Shown here piece by piece: positions 23,441 through 34,924 of a stretch of 64,000 nucleotides of DNA (within the stretch, counting starts at the first letter, position 1; every line of letters starts with the position of its first letter). The translations under genes were made by a program, and so were the position numbers. A model generated the notes under the pieces. That model searched no databases and was not told the origin of the DNA. It saw nothing but the letters and a program-made list of their open reading frames with translations. This DNA is from Tolypeutes matacus (taxonomy: Eukaryota > Chordata > Mammalia > Cingulata > Chlamyphoridae): positions 7,899,517-7,963,516 of the forward strand of contig JAKSZT010054457.1 in assembly GCA_026826555.1 (NCBI GenBank), in the 5' to 3' direction.

Positions 23441-25797
23441 CCTGGGAAAGATTTTTCATTACCTTACAGTAATGGGCTCAGGGCATAGTAAATATCATCA
23501 AAACTTATTAAACTGTACCGTCTAGATTGTAAACTACACTGTAAACCATTGACAATGTTTAGTTGCTATATTTTACTATCTGTATAACAGTTATAACAAT
23601 GTTAACACCCATTTTAAAAAAATGTTGTAATATGGGGTGGGGAAGGGGGAGGGAGGTTGGGTATATGGGAATCTCTAGTATTCCGTGTGTGACTTTGCTG
23701 TGACCTAAAACTTCTTTGAAAACTAAATGAAAATTTGGGAGACACTGGGGAATGAGAAGGGGAAGGTGTCATGGTACACACTGGACATCTGATAATGCAG
23801 TGATAAAAGGAGAAAAGATAAAAATAATAATAATAATTAAATATATATATATATATATGTAAAAAAACAATTTTTTTCTTTTGTTTTTTCCCATTTTCTT
23901 TTTTTGAATATCCCAATCCGTTAATTATATTTTATTTTTAGTTCTTTTTTTCTGAGTTTCTTTGTATTTTATCTCTTGCATTTAAACTTATTATTATTTC
24001 ATTTTCCTATTAATTGTATTTGGTTATTATATGGGCTTCATCTTCAGGGAAGGTTTGGGTCACAGAAGGGTTACAAGGGGGGTTCCAGATGATCACTGGT
24101 TGGGAATGTCTGGGATGGAGGAGTCATGGGAGTAAGTTCATCTGAATATACATGAAAGATATATAAAATTGTTCAAATGATCAAGGAATGGGGCATGGTC
24201 ACAGTGGGTAGACAATCACTCAATAAATGAGGGAATCTGAATTCCCAGCCTGGAGAGCTCTGCCACATTCTCCAAGGGAGCAGCAACAGTCCCCTGAGTT
24301 CAGGGACAGTGTCAAGCAAAAGAGGTTGGCCAACTGATGAGTTCTTGTTAGTGATGACAAGCCTTATGAGTCTTTGCTCTTGTAATTGAAACTTAGCTTA
24401 CTGTTATGGGGTGCCTAAGGGTTGCCACCTGAGAGCCTCCTTGTTGCTCAAATGTAGCCTCTCTCTAAGCCAAACTCAGCATATGAATGCATTACCTCCC
24501 CACTAATGTGGGACATGACTCCCAAGAATGAGCATCCCTGGCAATGAGAGATTAATACCAAGTGCCAACTAGCAACACAAATGGAAAAAGACCTTGAATA
24601 AAAGGGGGAAAAGGTAAAGAGAAATGAGTTAATGTGCCTAAGAGACTTCAAAGAGAGTCGGGAGGACATCCCAGGGGTAACACTTACGCACAGTTCCGTA
24701 AGATCTCATAGAACACAAAAGTGGATATCACCCCACACTAAGGGGCTCCTGAGGGCTCTGGAAACAACCAGGTCCTATATAAGGGGGGATAGCCCCAGAG
24801 ACGGATGCCTTATCAGTGGGCTCTACTTTGGACTCTGTGTTCCTGAGAGTGACAGATTTGGACTCAAATAAGTCCTCCCTGCACATCGCCCATCAGTCCC
24901 TTCTATTCAAACCTATATGTGATGCTGGAGTTTGTAGGTGTACTTCCAGAGACTGGAGCCTCTGGCCGACCCATGTGCCAGCTGTGCCGGGAATCTCGGT
25001 GGAGCTGCAACTCCTACCCTACAGCTCAATGAATTCATCCAAGTCACCTGGTGAGGAGACGACGATGTGTAACGGCCATCCCAGGGAATGGAGAGGGCCT
25101 GCAGCTACAGACAGGATAATCCCACCCACCGTATCCATGGGATATAAGCCCCCTATCACTTGGAGGTGGAACGGACATCATCATCCCAGTCCCCTCAGGA
25201 TTGGGGCAAGAACTATGGAGTAGAGTGGACTTAAAGTTATTCTGATGTACATATATTGTGATTCTAGCAATGGAAGAAATTATAACAGTGAGGTGGAGCC
25301 GGTGGCCACTGGACACTTTCGGGGCAGGGAGGGGAAGTGCAGTTGAAAATACAGGGGCTTTTTCAGGACTTGAGGGTTGTCCAGAGTGCTGTTGTGGCGA
25401 TGGATGTAGGCCATTTTAAATCAGCATATACCATTCAGAACTGTTTGGGAGAGAATGTGGTCTACAATGTGAACTGTGATCTATGCTTGGTGGCAAGGCC
25501 CCAGGATGTGTATAGCCATTAAGGGTGATGAGCCACACTGATGAAGGATGATTGTGTGGGATGTTGTGGGAGGTATGGGAGGTGGGGAACATTTCTGTGT
25601 AATATTTAGGTAATCTAAGCACCTTTACAAAAAAAAAAAAATATATATATATATATATACATAAAAATAACACTTATGTAAGCAAATACACATATATGCA
25701 TATATATTTATATATCATTTTACAAATATTGGTATGTATTGTGAAAAATTTGATTTTTACCCACAATAAAAACAAACAAACAAACAAACAAACAAAA
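23441..25797 (+). mobile_element. R1-c: most complete R1 repeat (~2.35 kb)
   Basis: Layout: a 5' domain (23441-23780) with taaactacactgtaaacc and atatgggaatctctagtatt; an A/T-rich spacer with (AT)n (23838-23859); a body (23990-25230) with gggacatgactcc and aagtgccaactagcaa; a 3' domain (25380-25625) that again carries a gtctacaatgtgaactgtga phrase and a gtatgggaggtgggg phrase; then an (AT)n-rich extension and an (AAAC)n tail (25770-25796). The two ends resemble each other and the 3'UTR ends of L1M elements. It looks like a non-autonomous, L1-mobilised family; no reverse transcriptase is encoded. Confidence 0.72.
24816..25223 (+). other. 135-codon open frame inside R1-c
   Basis: This frame (TLDSVFLRVTDLDS near its start, HHHPSPLRIG near its end) is open in R1-c. 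The same frame is recognisable in R1-a (6074-6256, minus), R1-b (14500-14907, one stop), R1-d (27417-27683, minus), R1-e (40546-41175, broken at 40906-40917) and, more decayed, R1-f (59135-59380, minus). I recognise no protein family and see no transmembrane or catalytic signature. It may be an ancestral ORF of the repeat or chance openness. Confidence 0.3.
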
Positions 25798-25849
25798 CAC
25801 CACATGTGCGTACAAAGTTCAGCAAGAAACTAGTGTGGCAAATCCCAGC

Positions 25850-26615
25850 CTGGATAATTTTGCTATGAACAGTCTTGCACAGTTTTTGCTTGAACATATG
25901 TTTTCAGATCTCTTGATTATCTTCCAAGAAATGGAATCACTGTCTTATAGTAATTCTAAGTTCAACTGATTAAGGAACTCTGAAACCAATTTTCACAGTA
26001 TCTGTATCATTTTATATTTCCCCTACCCATGGATGTCAGTTAAAATTTCCACACATCTCCCTCAACACGTGTTATTCTCCTTTTGTGTGTGTTTTGTTTT
26101 AAAAATTATAGCTATACCAGTGAATACGAAGTGGTTTATCATTGTGTTTTTGATTTTCATTTCTCTAATGAATAATGATGTTGACAATATTTTAATAGTC
26201 ATTTTTATATCTACTTTGGAGAAATGTCCATTCTAGTCCTTTGCCATTTTTCAGTTAGATGTATTGTGTTTTTGTTGTGGAATAGGGAGAGCTCTTTATA
26301 TATTCTGGATACTAGGCCCTTTTCAGATATATTATTTGCAAATATGTTTTCCTATATTTTATGTTGACATTTCAGTTCCTTGAAAGTGTCCTTTGATGCA
26401 GAAAATTTTATTTTGATGAAATCTAATTAATCTAACTCTGCTGTTGCTTTGTGATTTTGTTATATCTAAGAATCTAGTGCCAAATCTGAGGTCCTGAAGT
26501 AGTACCCTTATATTTTCTTCTAAGATTTTTGTAGATTTAACCCTATAGTTAGGTCTTTGATAAATTTAGAGTTAATTTTTATATATGGTGTGAAGTAAGC
26601 AACCAAATCATTCTT
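25850..26615 (-). mobile_element. Ancient L1 ORF2 C-terminal fossil
   Basis: Antisense L1 ORF2 order is visible: ttcatttctctaatgaataa (26157-26176), an agagctctttatatattctg phrase (26289), then aattaatctaactctgctg-like sequence corresponding to the KINFI..TSQ region. It is much more diverged than L1-D, E and F and has no useful open frame. Confidence 0.65.
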
Positions 26616-26617
26616 TT

Positions 26618-26788
26618 TAAAATTTTTATTTTATTTTATTTTATTTTATTTTATTTTAATTTAATTTTATTTTATTTTATTTTGCTTTATTTTATTTTAT
26701 TTTATTTTATTTTATTTTATTTTTATTTTATTTTATTTTGTTTTATTTTATTTTATTTTATTTTATTTTATTTTATTTATTTATCTAT

Positions 26789-26823
<35 letters not shown>

Positions 26824-26826
26824 TTA
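26618..26826 (-). repeat. (TTTTA)n / (TTTA)n microsatellite, expanded tail of R1-d
   Basis: About 210 bp of TTTTA units with scattered variants (TTTTG, TTTGC), passing into pure TTTA units from about 26776. It lies exactly at the 3' side of the minus-strand R1-d, so it is most simply the expanded A-rich tail (TAAAA on the minus strand) of that retroelement. Confidence 0.9.
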
Positions 26827-27844
26827 AAGATACTTAGATTCCATAAATGTCACAAAAAAATGTAGGGGATTCCCTTATGTCCATCACTCCGTATTCTTCC
26901 TGCACTTTCCCACATTAACAACATCTTTCATTACTGTGGTACATTTGTTAAAATTGATGAATTATATTGAAGCATTGCCACTAAGTGTGGATTATAGTTT
27001 ACATTATAGTTTAGACTCTCTCCTACACAATTTTGTAAGTATGACAGGTATATAATAGCCTGTATCTGTCATTGCAATGTCATTCAAGACAATTCCAATG
27101 TCCTGAAAATGCCCCCGTATTACACCTAGTTTTGGCTCCTCCCTCCCCTCAGAAACTCTAGTGGCCACTGCCTCCACATCAATGATAAAGTTCTTCCATT
27201 GTTAGAATTGCAATAAGTATATAGTAGAATAACAGTAAGTCTACTCTAGTCCATTGTTCATTCCCCAATGCTGAGGATTTGGGATAGTGATGCCCACTCT
27301 GCTTCTAATTGAGAGAGGGCTTAGATCCCATGGGTCATATGGATGGGACTATCTTTCTTGCAGTTGTAGACTCTCTCTTTTCCTTGGGATGGTCATTATC
27401 CATCATCATTTCCTTGTTAGTTGTCCTGGATGAATCCAATGAAATGGAGGGTAGGTGTTACAACTCTGTTGAGATTCAGAGCCTGGCTAGCACATGGAAA
27501 GCCCAAATATTTAAGTCTCTTGGACATAAAGCTATCAACTCTAGTACTAACTATAGGTTCATATAGAAGGGGCAGAAGAGCCATGTGTAGGGAAAACAAG
27601 ACTGAGTCTAACTCTGTCACACTGTGAAACATAAATTCCAAAGTAGGGCCCACTGGCAGGGTGCCAAACTCCTGAGCTGTCAACCCTGCCTATAGTGTCT
27701 AGATGTCTCCAGAACCCTCAGGAGCCCCATTATTTGAGGCAATATTTACTGTGGAAGTCAATGAGATCTGGCTGAGATGTGCATAAGGGTAACCTCTGGA
27801 ATGACCTCCTGAGTCACTTTGAAGTTTCTTAGCCATACATACAA
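26827..27844 (-). mobile_element. R1-d: 5'-truncated R1 repeat
   Basis: Reverse complement of the R1-e layout: it runs from gattcccttatgtccatcac (3' domain) through ttgtcctggatgaatccaat and agggcccactggcagggtgc to cttagccatacat, where the L1-D tail starts. The rest of the R1 body is absent on the far side of L1-D. A frame matching the R1 open frame is open at 27417-27683 on the minus strand (LPVGPTLEF, then VTELDS). Confidence 0.75.
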
Positions 27845-27893
27845 TTTTTTTTTTTTTTTTAAATCAAACAATATATTACACAATATATTTGGT

Positions 27894-30800
27894 TCATAGT
27901 AACGCATTCATACAGTATTTGTCCTTTTGTGTCTGGCTTGCTTCACTCAACATAATGTCCTCCAGGTTATTCCATGTTGTCATATGCTTTATGACTTCAT
28001 TTCTTCTTACAGCTGCATAATATTCCATCGTGTGAATAGACCACAGTTTGTTTATCCATTCATCGGTTGATGGACACCTGGGTTGTTTCCAACTTTTGGC
28101 AATGGTGAATAATGTTGCTATGAACATCGGTGTGCAGATGTCTGTTCATGTCACTGTTCTCAGTTCTTGTGGGTATATACCCAGTAGGGGTATTGCAGGG
28201 CCAAGTGGCAAGTCTATGTTCAACTTCTTTAGGAACTGCCAAACAGTCCTCCATAGTGGTTGTACCATCCTGCATTCCCACCAACAGTGAGGAAGTGTTC
28301 CTATCTCTCCACATCCTCTCCAACACTTGTAGTTCTCTGTCTTTTTAATAGTGGCCATTCTGATAGGTGTGAAATGATATCTCATTGTAGTTTTGATTTG
28401 CATTTCCTTAATCATGAGTGATGTTGAGCATTTCTTCATGTGTTTTTTTGCCATTTGTATTTCTTCCTCAGAGAAATGTCTATTCAAGTCTTTCACCCAT
28501 TTTTTAATTGGGTCATTTGTCTTTTTATTCTTGAGTTGTAGCATCGCTTTATATATTCTGGATATTAAACCCTTATCAGATATGTGATTTCCAAATATTT
28601 TTTCCCATTGAGTTGACTGCTTTTTCACCCTCCTGACAAAGTCCTGTGAGGTGCAAAAGTGTTTAATTTTGAGGAGGTCCCATTTATCTATTTTTTCTTT
28701 TGTTGCACGTGCTTTGGGTGTAAGGCTCAAGAAACCACTACCTACTACAAGGTCTTGAAGATGTTTCCCTACATTTTCTTCTGGTAGTTTTATGGTCCTG
28801 ACTTTTATATTTAGATCTTTGATCCATTTTGAGTTGATTCTTGTATAGGGGGTGAGATAGGGGTGCTCTTTCATTCTTTTGGTTATAGATATCCAGTTCT
28901 CCCAGCACCATTTGTTGAAGAGACTGTTTTTTCCCATTAGCGTGGGCTTGGTAGGTTTGTCAAAAACCGGTTGCTGTATTGGTGAGGGTATATTTCTTGA
29001 CTCAATTCTATTCCACTGATCGATGTGTCTATCTTTATGCCAGTACCATGATGCTTTGACCACTGTTGCTTTGTAATATGTTTCAAGGTCAGGCAGTGAA
29101 ATTCCTCCCACATTGCTCTTCTTTTTTAGAATGCTTTTGGCTATTTGGGTGCACTTACCCTTCCAGATGAACTTGGTAATTGCTTTCTCTAATTCTGTAA
29201 AGTAAGCTGTTGGGATTTTGATTGGTATTGCATTGAATCTATAAATCAGTTTCGGCAAGATTGACATCTTCACAATATTTATTCTTCCAATCCATGAACA
29301 TGGAATGTCTTTCCATTTGTTTAGGTCTTTTAAAATTTCTTTTAGCATTGTTTTGTAGTTTTCTGCATATAGGTCCTAGTACTTCTTTGGTTAAATTAAC
29401 TCCTAGGTATTTGAGTTTTTTTTGTTGCTATTAAAAATAGAATTTTCCTCCTGATTTCCTCCTCAGATTGTTCAATACTAGTGTACAAATACATTACTGA
29501 TTTTTGCATGTTGATCTTGTATCCTGCCACTTTGCTGAACTCATTTATTAGTTCAAGTAGCTTTGTTGTGGATACTTCAGGATTTTCTAAATAGAGGATC
29601 ATGTCATCCACAAACAGTGATAGTTTTACTTCCTATTTTCCTATTTGGACGCCTTTAATTTTTTTGTCTTGTCTAATTGCCCTAGCTAGAAATTCTAGTA
29701 CAATGTTGAATAACAATGGTGACAGTGGGCATCCTTGTCTTGTTCCTGATCTTTTAAGGGGAACGCTTTCAACCTTTCCCCATTGAGTATGATGTTGGCT
29801 GTGGGTTTTTCATATATGCCTTTTATCATATTGAGGAATTTTCCTTTTATTCCTATCTTTTGAAGTATTTTATCAAAAAAAGATGTTGGATTTTGTCGAA
29901 TGCTTTTTCTGCATCTATTGAGACGATCATGTGGTTTTTTTCCTTCAATTTGTTAATGTGGTGTATTACATTGATTGATTTTCTTATGATGAACCAACCT
30001 TGCATACTGGGAATAAATCCCACATGGTTGTGATGTATGAGTCTTTTGATATGGTGTTGGATTCAATTTGCAAGTATTTTGTTGAGAATTTTTGCATCTA
30101 TGTTCATTAGAGAGATTGGTCTGTAATTTTCTTTTCTTGTAGAATCTTTTTCTGCCTTTGGTATTAGGGTGATGTTGGCTTCATAAAATGTGTAGGTAAT
30201 TTTCCGTTCTCTTCAATTTTTTGGAAGATTTTAAACAGGATTGGTGTTAACTCTTTTAGAAATGCTTGGTAGAATTGACCTGTGAAGCCATCTGGTTCTG
30301 GACTTTTCTTTGCTGGGAGATTTTTGATGACATATTCAATCTCCTTAATTTTGATTAGTTTCTTAAGTTCTTGTATTTCTTTTTGTGTCAGTGTAGATTG
30401 GTTATGTGTTTCTAGAAATTTGTCCATTTCATCTAGGTTGTCTAGTTTGTTAGTATATAATTTCTCATAATATCCTCTAATAATTCTTTTTATTTCTGTG
30501 AGGTCATTTGTAGTTTCCCCCCTTTTATTTCTGATTGTATTTATTTGCATCTTCTCTCTTTTTTTCATTGTTAGTCTAGTGAGGGGTTTGTCAATGTTAT
30601 TGATTTTCTCAAAGAACCAGCTTTTGGTTTTGTTAATTTTCTCTATTGTTTTTCTGTTCTCATTTTCATTTATTTCTGCTCTAAACTTTATTATTTCTTT
30701 CCTTTTTGCTTTGGGATTGGTTTGCTGTTCTTTTTCTAGTTTCCTTAGTTGTTCAGTTAAATCTTTGAGCTTAGCTCTTTCTTGTTTTTTAATATAGGCA

Positions 30801-31700
30801 TTTAGGGCTATAAATTTCCCTTTCAAGACTGCCTTCACTGTATCCCATAAGTTTTGATATGTTGTGTTCTCATTTTCATTTGTCTCAATTTATTTACTGA
30901 TTTCACTTGCAATTTCTTCTTTGACCCACCGAATATTTAGAAGTGTGTTGTTCAGTCTCCACACATTCGCAAATTTACTTTTTTCCTTTCTGTTATTGAT
31001 TTCTAGTTTCATTCCACTATGATCTGAGAAGGAGCTTTGTATAATTTCAATCTTTTTATATTTATTGAGTGCTGTATTGTGACCTAACATGTGGTCTATC
31101 CTGGAGAAAGATCGTTGGGCACTTGAGAAGAATGTATAACCCACTGAGTTTGGATGCAGTTTCTGTATATGTCTGTTAGGTCTAACTTGTTTAGCATATT
31201 GTTCAAGTTCTCTGTTTCTTTGTTGATCTTCTGTCTAGTTGTTATACCTAATGATGTGAGAGGGGTGTTGAAGTCTCCAATGTTATTGTATAAATGTCTA
31301 TTTCTCCCTTCAGTTTTGCCAGAGTTTGTCTCATATATTTTGGGGCACCCTGGTTAGGTGCGTAGATATTTAAGACTGTTATATCTTCCTGGAGGATCAT
31401 CCCTTTTATTAATATATAATGACCTTCCGCATCTCTTATCACTTTTTTGCATTTGAAGTCTGTTTTGTCTGATATTAGTATAGCTACCCCTGCTCTTTTC
31501 TGTTTACTATTCACATAGCGTATCTTTTTCCAATCTTTTACTTTCAGCCGGTTTGTATCCCTGGGTCTGAGGTGAGTTTCTTGTAAGTAGCATATGGATG
31601 GCTCATGTTTTTTTTTTTCCTTTCTGTCAGCCTGTATCTTTTGATTGGGGAATTTAATCCATTCACATTAAATGATATTACTGAAAATGCACTATTTACT
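27894..31700 (-). pseudogene. L1-D ORF2 remnant, C-terminal 400 codons open
   Basis: The endonuclease is partly open at 31248-31514 (KRAGVAILISDKT, NIYAPNQGAPKY) and 30890-31144 (FFSSAQRSFSRIDHMLGH). RT pieces are at 30164-30838 (LPAKKSPEPDGFTGQFYQAF). The catalytic box at 29600-29614 reads VDDM, keeping both Asp. The 28146-29348 frame covers the thumb to the Cys-rich end: the L1-typical C-X3-C-X7-H-X4-C pattern is intact at about 28272-28327 (CWRGC..H..C). The last ~77 residues (27894-28127) are in a shifted frame. Several shifts and stops separate the pieces, so no full ~1275-residue ORF2p is encoded. Confidence 0.93.
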
Positions 31701-31816
31701 TCCTCCATTTTATTCCTTGGTTTTTATATGTCATCTTATTTTTGTCTCTCTTTTTACTCTTTTGGTTATCCTTTCTGCTTTCCTTTCTTCTATACTCTCC
31801 TCCAAGTCTCTCTCTC

Positions 31817-32703
31817 CTATCTTTTTCTTTCAGGTTCTAAGGTTTCCTTTAATATTTCCTGCAAAATATTCTTTTTTGCAAACTCTCTTAGTTTCTGTTT
31901 TTCACCTTCATATTTGAAGGACAGTTTTGCTGGATAAAGAATTCTCGGTTGGCAGTTTTTCTCTTTCAGTTTCCTAATTGTATCATACCACTGTCTTCTT
32001 GCCTCCATGGTTTCTGAAGAGAAATCTGCACTAAGTCTTACTGGACGTCCTATGTACATTATCGTTTGCTTCTCTCGCTGCTCTGAGAATTTTCTCTTTA
32101 TCTTTTACATTTGACATTCTGAATAATATGTGTCTTGGCATAGGACTGTTTGTACTTATTCTCATTGGGGTACGGTGTGCTTCTTGGACATGTAAGTTGA
32201 TTTCTTTCGTAAGAGTTGGGAAATTTTCAGCTATTATTTCCTCAAATACTCTTTCTGCACCTTTTCCTTTCTCTTGCCCTTCTGGAACTCCCATGACACA
32301 TATGTTGTTGCATTTTGTGTTGTCATTCAACTCTCTGAGCCCCTGCTCAATTTTTTCCATTCTTTTCTCTCTGTTCTTTTCTCTCTTCAATTTTAGCTGT
32401 TCTGTCTTTGGTATCACTTATTCTTTCTTCTATCATTTCGAGTCTGCTGTTGTATGCCTCAAATGTATTTTTGACTTCATCTATTGTGTCTTTCATTCCC
32501 ATGAACTCCGTTACTTTTCTGTTCAGGATTTCAAATTCTTCTTTGCATTCGATCATTGTCTTCTTGATGTCATTTATCTCTTTAAGTATAATCTCTTTCA
32601 TCTCATTAATTTGATTTTGGAAATTTGTGCTCATCTCACTGATTAGTTCTCTCAAATTCTGCATCTCTTCTGGGACTTTGCTGTATTCCTTTTTTTGGAC
32701 CAT
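31817..32703 (-). pseudogene. L1-D ORF1 remnant, three overlapping pieces
   Basis: The coiled-coil N-terminus is open at 32347-32703 (EMSTNFQNQINEMKE, MKDTIDEVKN). The RRM follows in a shifted frame at 32031-32417 (ICVMGVPEGQEKGKGAERVF, IIAENFP, HILFRMSNVKDKEKILRAA). The C-terminal domain lies in a third piece at 31817-32059 (LSADFSSETMEARRQWYD, RILYPAKLSFKYEGE). Only about two frameshifts interrupt an otherwise complete ORF1p of ordinary length. Confidence 0.92.
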
Positions 32704-33210
32704 GTCTTCTATTTTCTTAGTATAATTTTTTGCTTGTGTTTAGGCATCTGGTTAGTTTGCATTTTACTTTGATGTTCTATCTCTTTCTCTTTTATGGGGT
32801 TTTAGTGGCAGGAGGCTGTGAGTTACTACAGCTCTTTGATTTTTGGCTCAACCTTGATTGTTAGGATTGTTTTCCTGGTTGCTCAAAACTGGGCATTGGA
32901 CCCAGTAATTGGTTTTAGAATCAATTCCTAGGGCCTTGGGCAGGGAGGCTATAGAGGCCAGGAAAAGCCTCTCCTACTTATTAATTTTCTTATGTGTACC
33001 TCCTTGGTCTGCCAGGAGATGGCGCTCGTTGGCAGCTCTCAATTCACAGCCTGGTTGGAGCGTATTTGTTGTGTCACAGACCAGATCAATGTGATAGAGC
33101 TTCCTGTCTGTGGGCTAAGAGCCTTGTAATTCAAACTTTCTGAGACAGTTCTCCAGACTTCTCTTGTAGTGCTCCCCTTTTCCCAGCGGAAATATCTCCA
33201 CTCCCTTCTG

Positions 33211-33590
33211 AATCCTCAACATTCAGTCCCTGTTAGTATAGGAAGAAATTGGGAGGTTTATATATCTTTAGCCCCTTGCAGGCTCCAAGGCAAACAATGG
33301 CACAGCCCCACATGGCCTGAAAGGGCTCTCGGGACAGGGCAGACCAACCTGGGAGTCAAAAGCAGTGTCAGCCCCAGGCTCTTTCTCCCCTCTCCCATGG
33401 AGTCCTCAACAATTAGTCCAGGCTAGAAGAGAGGGAGGTTGCGAGGACCAGATTTCTCCAGTCCTTTATAGGCTCCCAGGGCAAACTGCCGTGTAGAAGT
33501 GTCCGTGGGGCACCGTAGCCCAAATTTACAGGTCAGAACCTGAGTCAGCCTAAGGCTGTGTCCCTCTCTCTCCTCTTTCCAGGAGTGGTA
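33211..33590 (-). repeat. Two tandem ~190-bp units in L1-D 5'UTR
   Basis: The word (a)gtcctcaac-a-tagtcc recurs at 33211 and 33401, and each unit ends in a cagcc-aggctgtgt-like phrase, a 190-bp period. Equivalent pairs are 48342/48526 in L1-F and 40206/41621 in L1-E (period about 200 after subtracting R1-e). Confidence 0.65.
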
Positions 33591-33862
33591 GATCCCTGGA
33601 TCCCCCTTTGCTGTGGTCGCAGGCCCAGACGCCCAAGATTTCTAAAGAGTGTGGGTGAGGGTGCCGGCAGCAGCAGAAGCTGCTACTTACCACTCACGGT
33701 TCTGTCATCGCAATTTCCCTCTTTTGTCCCTCTCTCTTCTTGGTGGTGCCTTCACTTGCTGTCCTAAACACTAGAAGATTTTTGGGGGGGCTGTTTCGGC
33801 CTATCCTCTAGCTATTTTTCTGGAGAAGAAATTCCCGTGTCTTACTAGTCCGCCATCTTCCT

Positions 33863-34840
<978 letters not shown>

Positions 34841-34924
34841 TTAATAAAAACATGCATTTCTCAATTAAATGTATCAGATACATATAAATTTCTTCGAATC
34901 ATACATGTTATAAAATATATTTGG

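Larger units (their letters stand above)
27845..33862 (-). mobile_element. L1-D: near full-length LINE-1 (6.0 kb)
   Basis: A T-run at 27845-27860 is the A-tail. A very short 3'UTR, ORF2, ORF1 and a 5'UTR with two tandem units follow, up to the 5' terminus (rc of ccgccatcttcc, about 33850-33861). It has the best-preserved coding of all copies here, including a 400-codon uninterrupted ORF2 segment, so it looks the youngest L1. The two flanks belong to different sequences (R1-d body on the left, UBE2D3-like 3'UTR on the right) and I find no target-site duplication. Confidence 0.94.

Noticed and set aside
32128..32646. 172- and 189-codon plus-strand frames in L1-D and L1-E (the latter 39039-39608), hydrophobic and Phe-rich
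   Set aside because: They are antisense shadows of the Lys/Glu-rich ORF1 coiled coil (AAR/GAR codons read back as Phe/Leu/Ser), not membrane proteins.
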